This document shows positions 28,167-35,018 of a DNA stretch of 64,000 nt, one piece after another; position 1 is the first letter of the stretch; every line of letters starts with the position of its first letter. Made by a program: the position numbers and the translations under genes. The DNA is from an uncultured Mediterraneibacter sp. (GTDB lineage: Bacteria; Bacillota; Clostridia; Lachnospirales; Lachnospiraceae). The stretch is taken from assembly GCA_934309345.1 (NCBI GenBank), contig CAKRDD010000020.1, positions 3,732 through 67,731 on the forward strand, in the 5' to 3' direction. The notes beneath the pieces were generated by a model. It was not told the DNA's origin and did not search any database. It was given only the letters and a program-made list of their open reading frames with translations.

Positions 28167-28529
28167 TTATGAGATAGAGGTGACCTCATAACCTGCATTT
28201 TTTACTGCATTTTTCAAATCTGCCAGATCGATTTCTCTGTCATAGGAAACTTCTGCACTGTTGTCCTTCAAACTCACCTTAGCAGTAACACCATCCAATC
28301 CATTCAATGCATTCGTCACGGCATTCGCACAATGCTCACAGTGCATTCCTGAAATCTTCAATGTTTTTCTGCCGATCACCGGTCCGTCTAAAAACTTTGT
28401 TTTTGCTTTCCTGTTGCTTCCTGAACCGCCGCCGCAGCAAGGACCTTCTCCTTTAAAATGTTTGATCGATCCTTTCAGAGCAAGTCCAAGCAATATGATT
28501 ACAATTAATACAATAATAATATCTGCCAT
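28167..28529 (-). CDS. Membrane-anchored heavy-metal-associated (HMA) domain protein
   Basis: 120 residues. One N-terminal membrane segment (about 3-20; IIIVLIVIILLGLAL) is followed by a short Cys/Gly patch GPCCGGGSGS and a basic linker. The HMA domain (about 53-120) has the metal-binding loop GMHCEHCANAV. HMA domains usually bind Cu(I) or Zn, but similar proteins occur in feo operons of anaerobes, and here the context is iron. AGAGGA precedes the ATG. It probably delivers or buffers metal at the membrane; the metal is not determinable. Confidence 0.88.
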   Translation of the reverse strand: MADIIIVLIVIILLGLALKGSIKHFKGEGPCCGGGSGSNRKAKTKFLDGPVIGRKTLKISGMHCEHCANAVTNALNGLDGVTAKVSLKDNSAEVSYDREIDLADLKNAVKNAGYEVTSIS

Positions 28530-28544
28530 TTTGTGATTCCTCTT

Positions 28545-28679
28545 TTAGTCTTCTTTCTCTTCTCTGTTTTCCCGCCATTTTTTAATCCACAGATAAATCT
28601 GATAGATGGATACACCAACAAGGTAAATCAAAAGGAATGCACCAAATGCGTAAAACATAGAACCTGTTGAATTTCCCAT
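28545..28679 (-). CDS. 44-residue single-pass membrane peptide
   Basis: A short frame from ATG 28679 encodes MGNSTGSMFYAFGAF, a hydrophobic segment (about 9-30) and a charged tail KKWRENREEKED. It fills the gap between the HMA protein gene and the FeoB-associated peptide gene without overlapping either (12-base gap upstream, 15 downstream), which supports it as real. No cysteine, no known domain. It is a candidate small subunit or assembly factor of the FeoB system. Confidence 0.7.
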   Translation of the reverse strand: MGNSTGSMFYAFGAFLLIYLVGVSIYQIYLWIKKWRENREEKED

Positions 28680-28691
28680 TCTAATCCCCTT

Positions 28692-28874
28692 TTACTTTTT
28701 CTTTGTATATGGAGGTTTTCCTGCTGCCGCACTGCATCCGCCGCAGTTTCCACAGTTGCCGCTGCACCCGGCGCATCCGACATGTTTCCCTTCTTTGTGG
28801 TTCTTATATCCTTTATATATGAGAAAAATACAATATCCGATAATTAAAGTTATTATTACAATATTTGCTATCAT
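28692..28874 (-). CDS. FeoB-associated Cys-rich membrane protein
   Basis: 60 residues: an N-terminal membrane segment (ANIVIITLIIGYCIFLIY) and a short Cys/Gly-rich tail CAGCSGNCGNCGGCS. This is the FeoB-associated Cys-rich membrane protein family, always found beside feoB in Firmicutes and presumed to assist Fe(II) transport. A TTG four codons upstream (28886) is in frame, but GAGGTG is 9 bases from ATG 28874, so ATG is preferred. Confidence 0.9.
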   Translation of the reverse strand: MIANIVIITLIIGYCIFLIYKGYKNHKEGKHVGCAGCSGNCGNCGGCSAAAGKPPYTKKK

Positions 28875-28911
28875 TGTCGTCAACACCTCTTTTTTCTCTT
28901 ATTATAACAGA

Positions 28912-28940
28912 GAGCCGGATACATTTCCTGCATCCAGCTC
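28912..28940 (-). promoter_or_regulatory. Hairpin between feoB and the Cys-rich peptide gene
   Basis: GAGC-c-GGAT / ATCC-a-GCTC with an 11-nt loop, in the 108-base gap after feoB. There is no U-run. It could partially attenuate or stabilise the upstream message. Confidence 0.4.
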
Positions 28941-28982
28941 CATTTTGTTCAAGAACACTTCCGCATTCTTGCTTTTTTCATA

Positions 28983-31166
28983 TTACGCTGCCTGCACGGA
29001 ACGTTTGGAATATACTTTCTGATCTTTGTACGGATCTGGTCTGAAAAGCATGAACAGAAGGAAGATCAGTAAAATAAATCCTACTGCTGTACCTACGCCA
29101 AATGCTCCGCCTGTTACGAAAGATCCTACCTGGTATACGATCAGGCATACAACGTAAGCAAATACATTCTGGAACAGGATTGCAAACCAGAACCATTTTC
29201 TGGACTGCATCTGCTGTGCCATTGTTGCGATTGCTGCAAGACAAGGTGAGTCAAGCAGATTGAACATAAGGAATGAAAAAGCTGCAATTGTTGACGGGAA
29301 CCAGGAAGCAACTCCCTGTGCTACTGTCACTGCATCTTCTGTATCTCCGGATACATTTGCAAGAACTCCCATTGTAGAAACGATTGCTTCTTTTGCTGTA
29401 AATCCTGAAATAGATGCTGCTACCGGCTGCCACTCGCCAAATCCAAGTGGTGCGAACAGTGGTGCGATCACTCCGCCGATTGCTGCCATTAAACTGTCTG
29501 CACTGTCTTCTACAAGTCCGAATCCGTCTGCTGTGAATCCAAATCCACCAAGGAACCACATAACAACGCATGCAAGGAACAGGATTGTTCCGGCTTTGAT
29601 GATGAATCCTTTCAGTCTCTCCCATACATGAAGAAGAACTGTCTTAGCCTGCGGAATATGGTACTGTGGAAGCTCCATTACGAACGGAGCCGGTTTTCCT
29701 GAGAATGGTTTTGTTTTCTTCAGGATGATCGCAGAAACAAGTACTGCTACAATTCCTACAAAATACATCAATGGTGCGATGAAAGAGCTTTCCTGATATC
29801 CTGCTACTTCACCGGCAATGACTCCGCCCATCATAGCAATAACCGGAAGTTTTGCTCCACATGGGATAAATGTTGCTGTCATGATTGTAAGACGTCTGTC
29901 GTTGTCCTGCTCAATTGTCTTAGAAGCCATAATTCCAGGGATTCCACATCCGGAAGAAATCAGAAGCGGAATGAAACTCTTTCCTGAAAGTCCGAAATGT
30001 CTGAACACACGGTCCATAACGAATGCAATACGTACCATGTATCCGCAGTCTTCAAGGATAGACAGGAAAAGGAACAGGATCGCCATCTGTGGAACGAATC
30101 CAAGTACTGCTCCAAGTCCGCCGATGATACCATCTACTACAAGTCCGTTGATCAGGTCACTTGCTCCGACACTTGTAAGGAATCCTCCGACTGCCTCCTG
30201 AATAGCTCCAACAAATGTATCATTTGTCCAGTCTGTAACAAATGTACCGACTGTTGTGACAGATATGTAATATACAAGCCACATAACTGCAATAAAGATC
30301 GGAATACCGAGGATTCTGTTTGTAACGATACGGTCAATCTTATCTGATGTTGTCAGTTTTTCTTTTGCTTTCTTAACAGTAGTTCCGACAATCTTCTGGA
30401 TAAACTGATAACGTCCGTCAGTTACGATACTTTCCATGTCGTCATCATGTTTCTTCTCCAGTTTTGTTCTTTCATCTTCAACGACTGCCTTTGCTGCACC
30501 TGAAAGTTTTACCTGCTCTACAACTTTACTGTCATTTTCCAGAAACTTTACTGCGTACCATCTCTTCTTATCTTCTGTGATTGTATCCGGAAGAATTTCT
30601 TTTACGCTCTCTACAGCAGCTTCCATGTCTTTTGCAAAGATTTCTCCCGGAAGTTTCACTTCCTTCTGCTTTGCAACTTTGATTGCTTCATCGATCAGTT
30701 CATTCAGACCTTTCTGCTTCAGTGCTGAAATCTCAACGATTGGGCATCCGATCAGCATGGAAAGACGTTTCACATCAATCTTAATGCCTCTCTTTTCAAG
30801 AAGATCGCACATGTTCAATGCGATTACAACAGGTACTCCTGTCTCAACAAGCTGTGTTGTAAGATACAGGTTACGCTCGATGTTTGTTGCATCAACAAGG
30901 TCAACGATTACATCCGGGTTCTCATTCAGAACATAATCACGGCTGACAACCTCCTCAAGTGTATATGGAGAAAGGGAATAAATTCCCGGAAGGTCAGTTA
31001 CTGTAACATCTTCCTTTTTGTATTTCTTATTCTTGATCTTACCTTCTTTTTTCTCTACCGTTACTCCCGGCCAGTTTCCAACATACTGGTTTGCTCCTGT
31101 AAGAGCATTAAACAGTGTTGTCTTACCACAGTTCGGGTTTCCTGCAAGTGCAATTGTGATTGCCAT
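28983..31166 (-). CDS. feoB: Ferrous iron transport protein B
   Basis: Major Fe(II) importer, 727 residues. The N-terminal G domain has GNPNCGKTTLFN (8-19), the switch motif TVEKKEG, DLPGIYSL and NMCD (guanine specificity). A helical spacer runs to about residue 280. The membrane domain has two Gate motifs, with SGCGIPG near residue 410, and about eight spanning segments. It ends with a cytoplasmic basic tail. It is the third gene of the feoA-feoA-feoB run, with RBS AAGGAGG before the ATG. Two FeoA proteins upstream and the Cys-rich peptide downstream are the usual clostridial arrangement. Confidence 0.97.
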   Translation of the reverse strand: MAITIALAGNPNCGKTTLFNALTGANQYVGNWPGVTVEKKEGKIKNKKYKKEDVTVTDLPGIYSLSPYTLEEVVSRDYVLNENPDVIVDLVDATNIERNLYLTTQLVETGVPVVIALNMCDLLEKRGIKIDVKRLSMLIGCPIVEISALKQKGLNELIDEAIKVAKQKEVKLPGEIFAKDMEAAVESVKEILPDTITEDKKRWYAVKFLENDSKVVEQVKLSGAAKAVVEDERTKLEKKHDDDMESIVTDGRYQFIQKIVGTTVKKAKEKLTTSDKIDRIVTNRILGIPIFIAVMWLVYYISVTTVGTFVTDWTNDTFVGAIQEAVGGFLTSVGASDLINGLVVDGIIGGLGAVLGFVPQMAILFLFLSILEDCGYMVRIAFVMDRVFRHFGLSGKSFIPLLISSGCGIPGIMASKTIEQDNDRRLTIMTATFIPCGAKLPVIAMMGGVIAGEVAGYQESSFIAPLMYFVGIVAVLVSAIILKKTKPFSGKPAPFVMELPQYHIPQAKTVLLHVWERLKGFIIKAGTILFLACVVMWFLGGFGFTADGFGLVEDSADSLMAAIGGVIAPLFAPLGFGEWQPVAASISGFTAKEAIVSTMGVLANVSGDTEDAVTVAQGVASWFPSTIAAFSFLMFNLLDSPCLAAIATMAQQMQSRKWFWFAILFQNVFAYVVCLIVYQVGSFVTGGAFGVGTAVGFILLIFLLFMLFRPDPYKDQKVYSKRSVQAA

Positions 31167-31226
31167 TACTCTCTTTACCTCCTTAAATTCTAGAATGTCT
31201 CGTCAGGCTTGCTTTGATCTGTCGGC

Positions 31227-31445
31227 TTATTTAACCTCCACACACTGTGCATCTGCCTTTCTGACAGTAAGCTCGTATCCACGGACTGTAATCTCAACCG
31301 GATCACCAAGCGGTGCAACTTTTCTGATAAAAAGTTCGCTTCCTTTTGTAATCCCCATGTCCATGATACGACGTTTGTAAGCACTGTCTCCTTCTATTTT
31401 TGTAACTACAACAGTACTTCCTACCTTTGCATCACCTAAAGTCAT
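31227..31445 (-). CDS. feoA: FeoA family protein (second copy)
   Basis: 72-residue SH3-like cytoplasmic protein that modulates FeoB. FeoA features: MTLGDAKVGSTVVV, RRIMDMGITKGSELFI, then GDPVEITVRGYELTVRK and a short end. It lies 60 bases upstream of feoB. It differs considerably from the first copy, so the two probably have distinct roles and may act as a heteromeric regulator. Confidence 0.92.
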   Translation of the reverse strand: MTLGDAKVGSTVVVTKIEGDSAYKRRIMDMGITKGSELFIRKVAPLGDPVEITVRGYELTVRKADAQCVEVK

Positions 31446-31494
31446 AACACATACTCCTTTCTCATTTCACTCATCACTTCTTTCAGCGTCTTGA

Positions 31495-31704
31495 TCAGAT
31501 CATAATATGGCGCGCCATATCAGCATTTACTGCAACTCTTGAATCTTTAATATTAACAATTACATTACCGCCGATTGCAGAAAGCACGATCACTTCTGCT
31601 CCCGGTACAAATCCAAGGTTCGCAAGAAAACGCTTTGTCTCATCATTTCCGCTTACTCTTTTAATTGTATTGGTTTCGCCAATGCTGGCCATTGTAAGTG
31701 GCAT
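31495..31704 (-). CDS. feoA: FeoA family protein (first copy)
   Basis: 69-residue SH3-like FeoA protein and first gene of the iron run. Seen: MPLTMASIGETNTIKRV, KRFLANLGFVPGAEVIV, GGNVIVNIKDSRVAV and a final ARHIMI. A consensus promoter with overlapping palindromes lies about 105 bases upstream. It is more divergent from classical FeoA at its N-terminus than the second copy. Confidence 0.92.
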   Translation of the reverse strand: MPLTMASIGETNTIKRVSGNDETKRFLANLGFVPGAEVIVLSAIGGNVIVNIKDSRVAVNADMARHIMI

Positions 31705-31781
31705 AATCTCACGCTTCTTTCTAAAATGATATTGGAATCCATTTTCATTTGATATAGATTATTAAAAACAGTTGAGATTGA

Positions 31782-31852
31782 TAATTTTTTTCATTTTCTC
31801 TCCTGCTCGTAAGTTAGTATATGCTAATCTCTATTAGTTGTCAATGACTAAT
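31782..31852 (-). promoter_or_regulatory. feo promoter with two overlapping palindromes and a Fur-like box
   Basis: Minus strand: TTGACA (31839-31844), 17 bases, TATACT (31816-31821). The -35 lies inside ATTAGT-N8-ACTAAT (31833-31852) and the -10 inside GTTAG-TATATG-CTAAT (31813-31828), so a bound repressor would block both. A GATAATTTTTTTCATT box (31782-31797, plus strand) lies in the leader. The divergent DtxR-family gene is the likely regulator. Confidence 0.78.
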
Positions 31853-31889
31853 TTATATTTTTTTTATTTTTCTGTTCCGTGCAAATCAT

Positions 31890-31918
31890 TTGCTGTCGGG
31901 AATAAATTATGATATACT
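31890..31918 (+). promoter_or_regulatory. Promoter of the DtxR-family gene
   Basis: TTGCTG (31890-31895), 17-base spacer, TATACT (31913-31918), 75 bases before the start codon. A small hairpin TCACT-N6-AGTGA follows in the leader. Confidence 0.7.
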
Positions 31919-31992
31919 AAGCAAAGACATGAAAATTCACTGTAAATAGTGATACGGATAAATTCTAATTTATATAGAGGAGGCCATTACCT

Positions 31993-32361
31993 ATGCATGT
32001 AAATGAATCATCTGAAAATTATCTGGAGACAATCCTCATGTTAAGCAAGAAGCTTCCTGTCGTACGTGCTGTCGACATTGCAACAGAGCTTAACTTTAAG
32101 AAATCAAGTGTCAGCGTGGCAATGAAAAAACTCAGAGAAAGCGAGCATATTATCGTATCTCGTGAGGGCTATATTACATTGACAGAATCCGGACAGGCGA
32201 TTGCTGACATGATATATGAGCGTCACACACTTCTCTCTTCCTGGCTTGAAAGACTCGGTGTTGATCCACAGGTTGCAGCTGATGATGCGTGTCGTATGGA
32301 GCATGTGATCAGTGAGGAAAGTTTCAACGCGATCAAGAAGCATATTGTTTCTCATTCTTAA
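31993..32361 (+). CDS. DtxR/MntR-family metal-dependent regulator
   Basis: 122 residues: an N-terminal winged helix (NYLETILMLSKKLPVVRAVDIA, then KKSSVSVAMKKLRESEHI) and the metal-binding dimerisation domain (ERHTLLSSWLERLGVDP, then DACRMEHVISEESF). Ligand positions typical of the family (Glu, His, Asp, Cys, Glu, His) are present. The C-terminal SH3 domain of DtxR/IdeR is absent, as in MntR. GAGGAGG lies 9 bases before the ATG. It is divergent from feoA, which fits an Fe(II)- or Mn(II)-responsive repressor of the iron locus; the metal is not certain. Confidence 0.92.
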   Translation: MHVNESSENYLETILMLSKKLPVVRAVDIATELNFKKSSVSVAMKKLRESEHIIVSREGYITLTESGQAIADMIYERHTLLSSWLERLGVDPQVAADDACRMEHVISEESFNAIKKHIVSHS

Positions 32362-32365
32362 AACG

Positions 32366-32411
32366 AAAAAGCACCTTCAGAAGAGTGATATCTCTTCTGA
32401 AGGTGCTTTTT
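32366..32411 (+). terminator. Terminator of the DtxR-family gene
   Basis: Perfect 20-bp stem with a 6-nt loop (TGATAT), arms AAAAAGCACCTTCAGAAGAG and its complement, then TTTTTTC; 5 bases after the stop. With A-runs and T-runs on both sides it can work in both directions. Confidence 0.92.
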
Positions 32412-32461
32412 TCTTACTTTTACTTATCGTTATAATGATACCTACATGCTAAACATACAAA

Positions 32462-32547
32462 CGGAGTTGGTGGGATTCGAACCCACGTGCCCCGGAGGGC
32501 TAACGCATTTCGAGTGCGCCCCGTTATGACCACTTCGATACAACTCC
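32462..32547 (-). tRNA. tRNA-Ser (anticodon CGA)
   Basis: 86 nt on the minus strand. Acceptor arms GGAGTTG / CAACTCC pair fully. The anticodon loop is CTCGAAA (anticodon CGA, reading UCG) on stem GCGCA/TGCGT. A long variable arm (TAGCCCTCCGGGGCA region) is typical of serine tRNA, and the T arm is GTGGG-TTCGAAT-CCCAC. CCA is not encoded. No integrase or att duplication is seen next to it. Confidence 0.95.
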
Positions 32548-32666
32548 ATATGATATTCTCTGCCTTAACATACATCTTTTTAATTATAGCATTTCTTCTT
32601 GAAAAATCAAGTGATAATTCCTCTTAAAATTTAAACGGAAAATTTAAATCCATTTGAAGTTTAACG

Positions 32667-32694
32667 TTGCAAATGTAATGAATACGTATATAAT
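32667..32694 (+). promoter_or_regulatory. Promoter of the Spo0A-like gene
   Basis: TTGCAA (32667-32672), 16 bases, TATAAT (32689-32694), 62 bases before the ATG. Confidence 0.6.
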
Positions 32695-32756
32695 AAATAT
32701 GATATCAAAAACAGGCTCTTCCTTCTTATCTATATTACTTTTTAAGGGGGACTCTC

Positions 32757-33239
32757 ATGAACCACAATACACTCGTAATTGAAATCAAATCTACACTTGA
32801 TAAACTTATTGCTGCCAGAACTAGTCTTGGTTATGATTACATTGTGTATGGATTGCTCTTGATAAACGAGGATCAGACTCGTGTATCCAATATTACCAAA
32901 GCTTTGTACATCGATATTGCTGCCCATTATGAAACCAGCTGGTCTTGTGTAGAAAAAAACATCCGCAATACTGTCAATGCAATCTGGACTTCAGAAAACA
33001 GTACTATTCTTGAAATGATTTTCAAGAATAGTACTGACAGAAAGCCAACAAACAAGGAATTTTTTGAGTATTTATATGACTTCATTTTCCTGTCACAGGA
33101 AAACGCATCAGCTCAATCAGAAGAAAATGCATCCTCGATACTCTGTCCTGTCTGTAATAATAAATGTCAGGTAGTCGAAAGTATGCTTTCTTTCGTAGCC
33201 AAGCGGCTTCAGCCCGCCCCCGGCTGTACTCACGTATGA
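32757..33239 (+). CDS. Orphan Spo0A C-terminal-domain protein
   Basis: 160 residues. The N-terminal 115 or so match the DNA-binding (sigma-A-interacting) domain of Spo0A: LGYDYIVYGLLLINEDQ, then SNITKALYIDIAAHY, CVEKNIRNTVNAIW and KPTNKEFFEYLYDFI, in the same order as in Spo0A (VLYPDIA, VERAIRHAIE, KPTNSEF). There is no receiver domain, so it is not phosphorylation-controlled in the usual way. The tail is Ser/Asn-rich and ends with a possible zinc pair (CPVCNNKC). RBS AGGGGG. It could compete for 0A boxes or be a separate regulator. A perfect 17-bp inverted repeat lies inside the gene. Confidence 0.85.
   Translation: MNHNTLVIEIKSTLDKLIAARTSLGYDYIVYGLLLINEDQTRVSNITKALYIDIAAHYETSWSCVEKNIRNTVNAIWTSENSTILEMIFKNSTDRKPTNKEFFEYLYDFIFLSQENASAQSEENASSILCPVCNNKCQVVESMLSFVAKRLQPAPGCTHV
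32999..33036. repeat. Perfect 17-bp inverted repeat within a coding region
   Basis: CAGTACTATTCTTGAAA (32999-33015), loop TGAT, and the exact complement (33020-33036), inside the Spo0A-like gene between its recognition-helix region and the KPTN motif. In frame it encodes NSTILEMIFKNST. Confidence 0.9.
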
Positions 33240-33276
33240 TAACTGATCCAAAAAGGATTTTAAAATAAATAAATCA

Positions 33277-33346
33277 AACCGGAATTCTTATATGATCCGG
33301 TTCTTTCAAAAGGACCTCCCTTCAATCACCGGGAAGCCCTTTTTAT
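33277..33346. terminator. Two hairpins between convergent genes
   Basis: AACCGGA / TCCGGTT (33277-33302, then CTTTC) and a second, imperfect AAAAGG...CCTTTTT structure (33308-33346). Both lie between the Spo0A-like gene and the convergent hypB and probably terminate both. Confidence 0.7.
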
Positions 33347-33357
33347 ATCTGAACTAA

Positions 33358-34023
33358 TTATAACTTTTCTCTTTCTTCCATAATCCAGTCGATCACTCTC
33401 TCAAGTCCTTCTCCCGTCTTCGCACTGACCGGAAGCACAACTGCATCTGGATTTAATTTCAGAATCCGTTCTTTCGCAACTTCGAAGTCAAAATCAAAAT
33501 ACTCCAAAGTATCTATTTTATTGATTAACACCAGATCACTTACCTGAAACATCAACGGATATTTCAGCGGTTTGTCATCTCCTTCCGGCACACTAAGAAG
33601 CATCACATTCTTATGAGCACCTGTGTCAAACTCTGCCGGGCATACCAGATTGCCGATATTTTCAAGAATTAACAGATCAAGATTCTCTGTATCATATTCA
33701 AGCAATGCGCGGGATACCATATCTGCATCAATATGGCACAATCCACAGTTATGGATCTGAATGGATTCTACTCCTGTCAGATCTGCAACTCTCTGTGCAT
33801 CTAAACTTGTCTCAATATCTACATCCATCTCGCCGATTCTCAGCCGATCTTTCATTCTGTTGATCAGCGCACTTAGAAGTGTAGTTTTCCCACTCCCCGG
33901 TCCGGACATAACATTTAAAAACAGTGTCCCCTGCGCACTCATTTTCTCGCGGATTGCCTTTGAAGTAGCATCATTATCTGCAAATACGCTTTCTTTAATC
34001 TTAATTACTCTGACGTTTCCCAT
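33358..34023 (-). CDS. hypB: HypB-like nickel incorporation GTPase (copy 2)
   Basis: SIMIBI-class GTPase that delivers Ni to [NiFe]-hydrogenase; 221 residues. Motifs: GPGSGKTTLL (P-loop), MDVDIETSLDA, CGLCHIDADM (metal-binding Cys-His), LENIGNLVCPAEFDTG, VPEGDDKPLKYP, LINKIDTLEYF and PVSAKTGEG. The N-terminal CxxCGC and His-rich stretch of some HypBs are absent. GGGG lies 6 bases before ATG 34023; a frame to 34038 is disfavoured. It lies 23 bases after the paralogous hypB. Neither HypA nor hydrogenase genes are in the window. Confidence 0.9.
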   Translation of the reverse strand: MGNVRVIKIKESVFADNDATSKAIREKMSAQGTLFLNVMSGPGSGKTTLLSALINRMKDRLRIGEMDVDIETSLDAQRVADLTGVESIQIHNCGLCHIDADMVSRALLEYDTENLDLLILENIGNLVCPAEFDTGAHKNVMLLSVPEGDDKPLKYPLMFQVSDLVLINKIDTLEYFDFDFEVAKERILKLNPDAVVLPVSAKTGEGLERVIDWIMEEREKL

Positions 34024-34046
34024 ATTCTTCCCCTTCATCTATATGT

Positions 34047-34715
34047 TTATGCATTTATTTTCTCTATCTGTTCCAACAGATAATCAGCCAGTTCTTTTAC
34101 GCCCTCTCCTGTCTTTGCAGAGATATAAAAGATCTTAATCTGTGGGTTCAGCCTTCTTGCACATGCTTCAACATAGTCTTTTCGGAAATCAAAAACAGGT
34201 AGTGCATCGATTTTATTTATCACCAACACATCTGACACTTCATACATCAGCGGATACTTGGCTGGCTTGTCATCTCCTTCCGGAACCGAAAGAATCGTCA
34301 GATTAAAATTTGCCCCTGTATCAAATTCAGCCGGACAGACCAGATTGCCGATATTCTCAAGCACAACAAAGTCCAGATCATCTCTTTCAAATGCTCTTAT
34401 TCCCTGTCGTGTCATGTCCGCATCCAGATGGCACATTCCTCCGGTATGCAGCTGAATCGATGGGATTCCCGCTTCAATCAATGTATTCGCATCTACATCA
34501 GAATCAATATCTGCTTCCATCACACCCCATTTGATCTTTCCATCAAAATAAGGTTTCAATGCCAGAAGAGTACTTGTCTTACCACTTCCCGGACTGGACA
34601 TCAGATTCATCAGACATGTCTTCTGCGCCTTTAATTCCTGACGCAACACCTGTGCATCTGCATTGTTGTCTTCAAGAATTGTTTCTTTTAATTCTATTAC
34701 TTTTGCTTTTTCCAT
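34047..34715 (-). CDS. hypB: HypB-like nickel incorporation GTPase (copy 1)
   Basis: 222 residues with the same HypB motifs: SPGSGKTSTL, EADIDSDVDA, GGMCHLDADM, LENIGNLVCPAEFDTG, VPEGDDKPAKYP, VINKIDALPVF and ISAKTGEG. It is clearly a paralogue of copy 2. GAGGGG lies 7 bases before ATG 34715. A longer frame to 34769 is rejected because that sequence holds a CGGTGTC-G-GACACCG palindrome (34728-34742) and no ribosome binding site. The tandem pair may deliver Ni to different enzymes. Confidence 0.9.
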   Translation of the reverse strand: MEKAKVIELKETILEDNNADAQVLRQELKAQKTCLMNLMSSPGSGKTSTLLALKPYFDGKIKWGVMEADIDSDVDANTLIEAGIPSIQLHTGGMCHLDADMTRQGIRAFERDDLDFVVLENIGNLVCPAEFDTGANFNLTILSVPEGDDKPAKYPLMYEVSDVLVINKIDALPVFDFRKDYVEACARRLNPQIKIFYISAKTGEGVKELADYLLEQIEKINA

Positions 34716-34833
34716 ACGTTCTCCCCTCGGTGTCGGACACCGTTTTGTTTTTTTGCTTTTGTCCCCCAACTACGATACCTGCGGATTGTTTCGTGCAGGC
34801 ACCGGTGGTTTCAAACCTTTTAATACTGCTATC

Positions 34834-34862
34834 ATTATATCAAAAAGACGTAATTTTGTACA
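34834..34862 (-). promoter_or_regulatory. Possible promoter of the hypB pair
   Basis: Minus strand: TGTACA (34857-34862), 17 bases, TATAAT (34834-34839), about 120 bases upstream of ATG 34715. The -35 is weak. Confidence 0.45.
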
Positions 34863-34894
34863 TTTCTTATAATGCCTTTCTTCTGTCTCTGTGA

Positions 34895-34918
34895 TATAAT
34901 ATGTTAGCAATAACTAAC
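34895..34918 (+). promoter_or_regulatory. -10 element and GTTAG palindrome of the ABC exporter
   Basis: TATAAT (34895-34900) is followed two bases later by GTTAG-CAATAA-CTAAC (34903-34918, extending to ATGTTAG/CTAACAT), which covers the predicted start site. No convincing -35 is seen, so the promoter may need an activator. Confidence 0.65.
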
Positions 34919-34940
34919 ATTAACTATTCATTTCTAATAT

Positions 34941-35001
34941 GTGTGAGTTTTATCTATCCTCGAAATCAGGGGACGTACCGAGATAAACTCAACTCTCACA
35001 C
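34941..35001 (+). promoter_or_regulatory. Leader hairpin before the ABC exporter
   Basis: Long imperfect hairpin: GTGTGAG and TTTATCT (34941-34955) pair with AGATAAA and CTCACAC (34981-35001). It ends just before the RBS AGGGGG and may limit translation. The loop carries AGGGGACGTACC. Confidence 0.6.
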
Positions 35002-35018
35002 AGAACAGGGGGCGGACT

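Noticed and set aside
32462..32757. tRNA-Ser as an integration site of a mobile element
   Set aside because: No integrase, no repeat of the tRNA 3' end, and the flanking genes look native.
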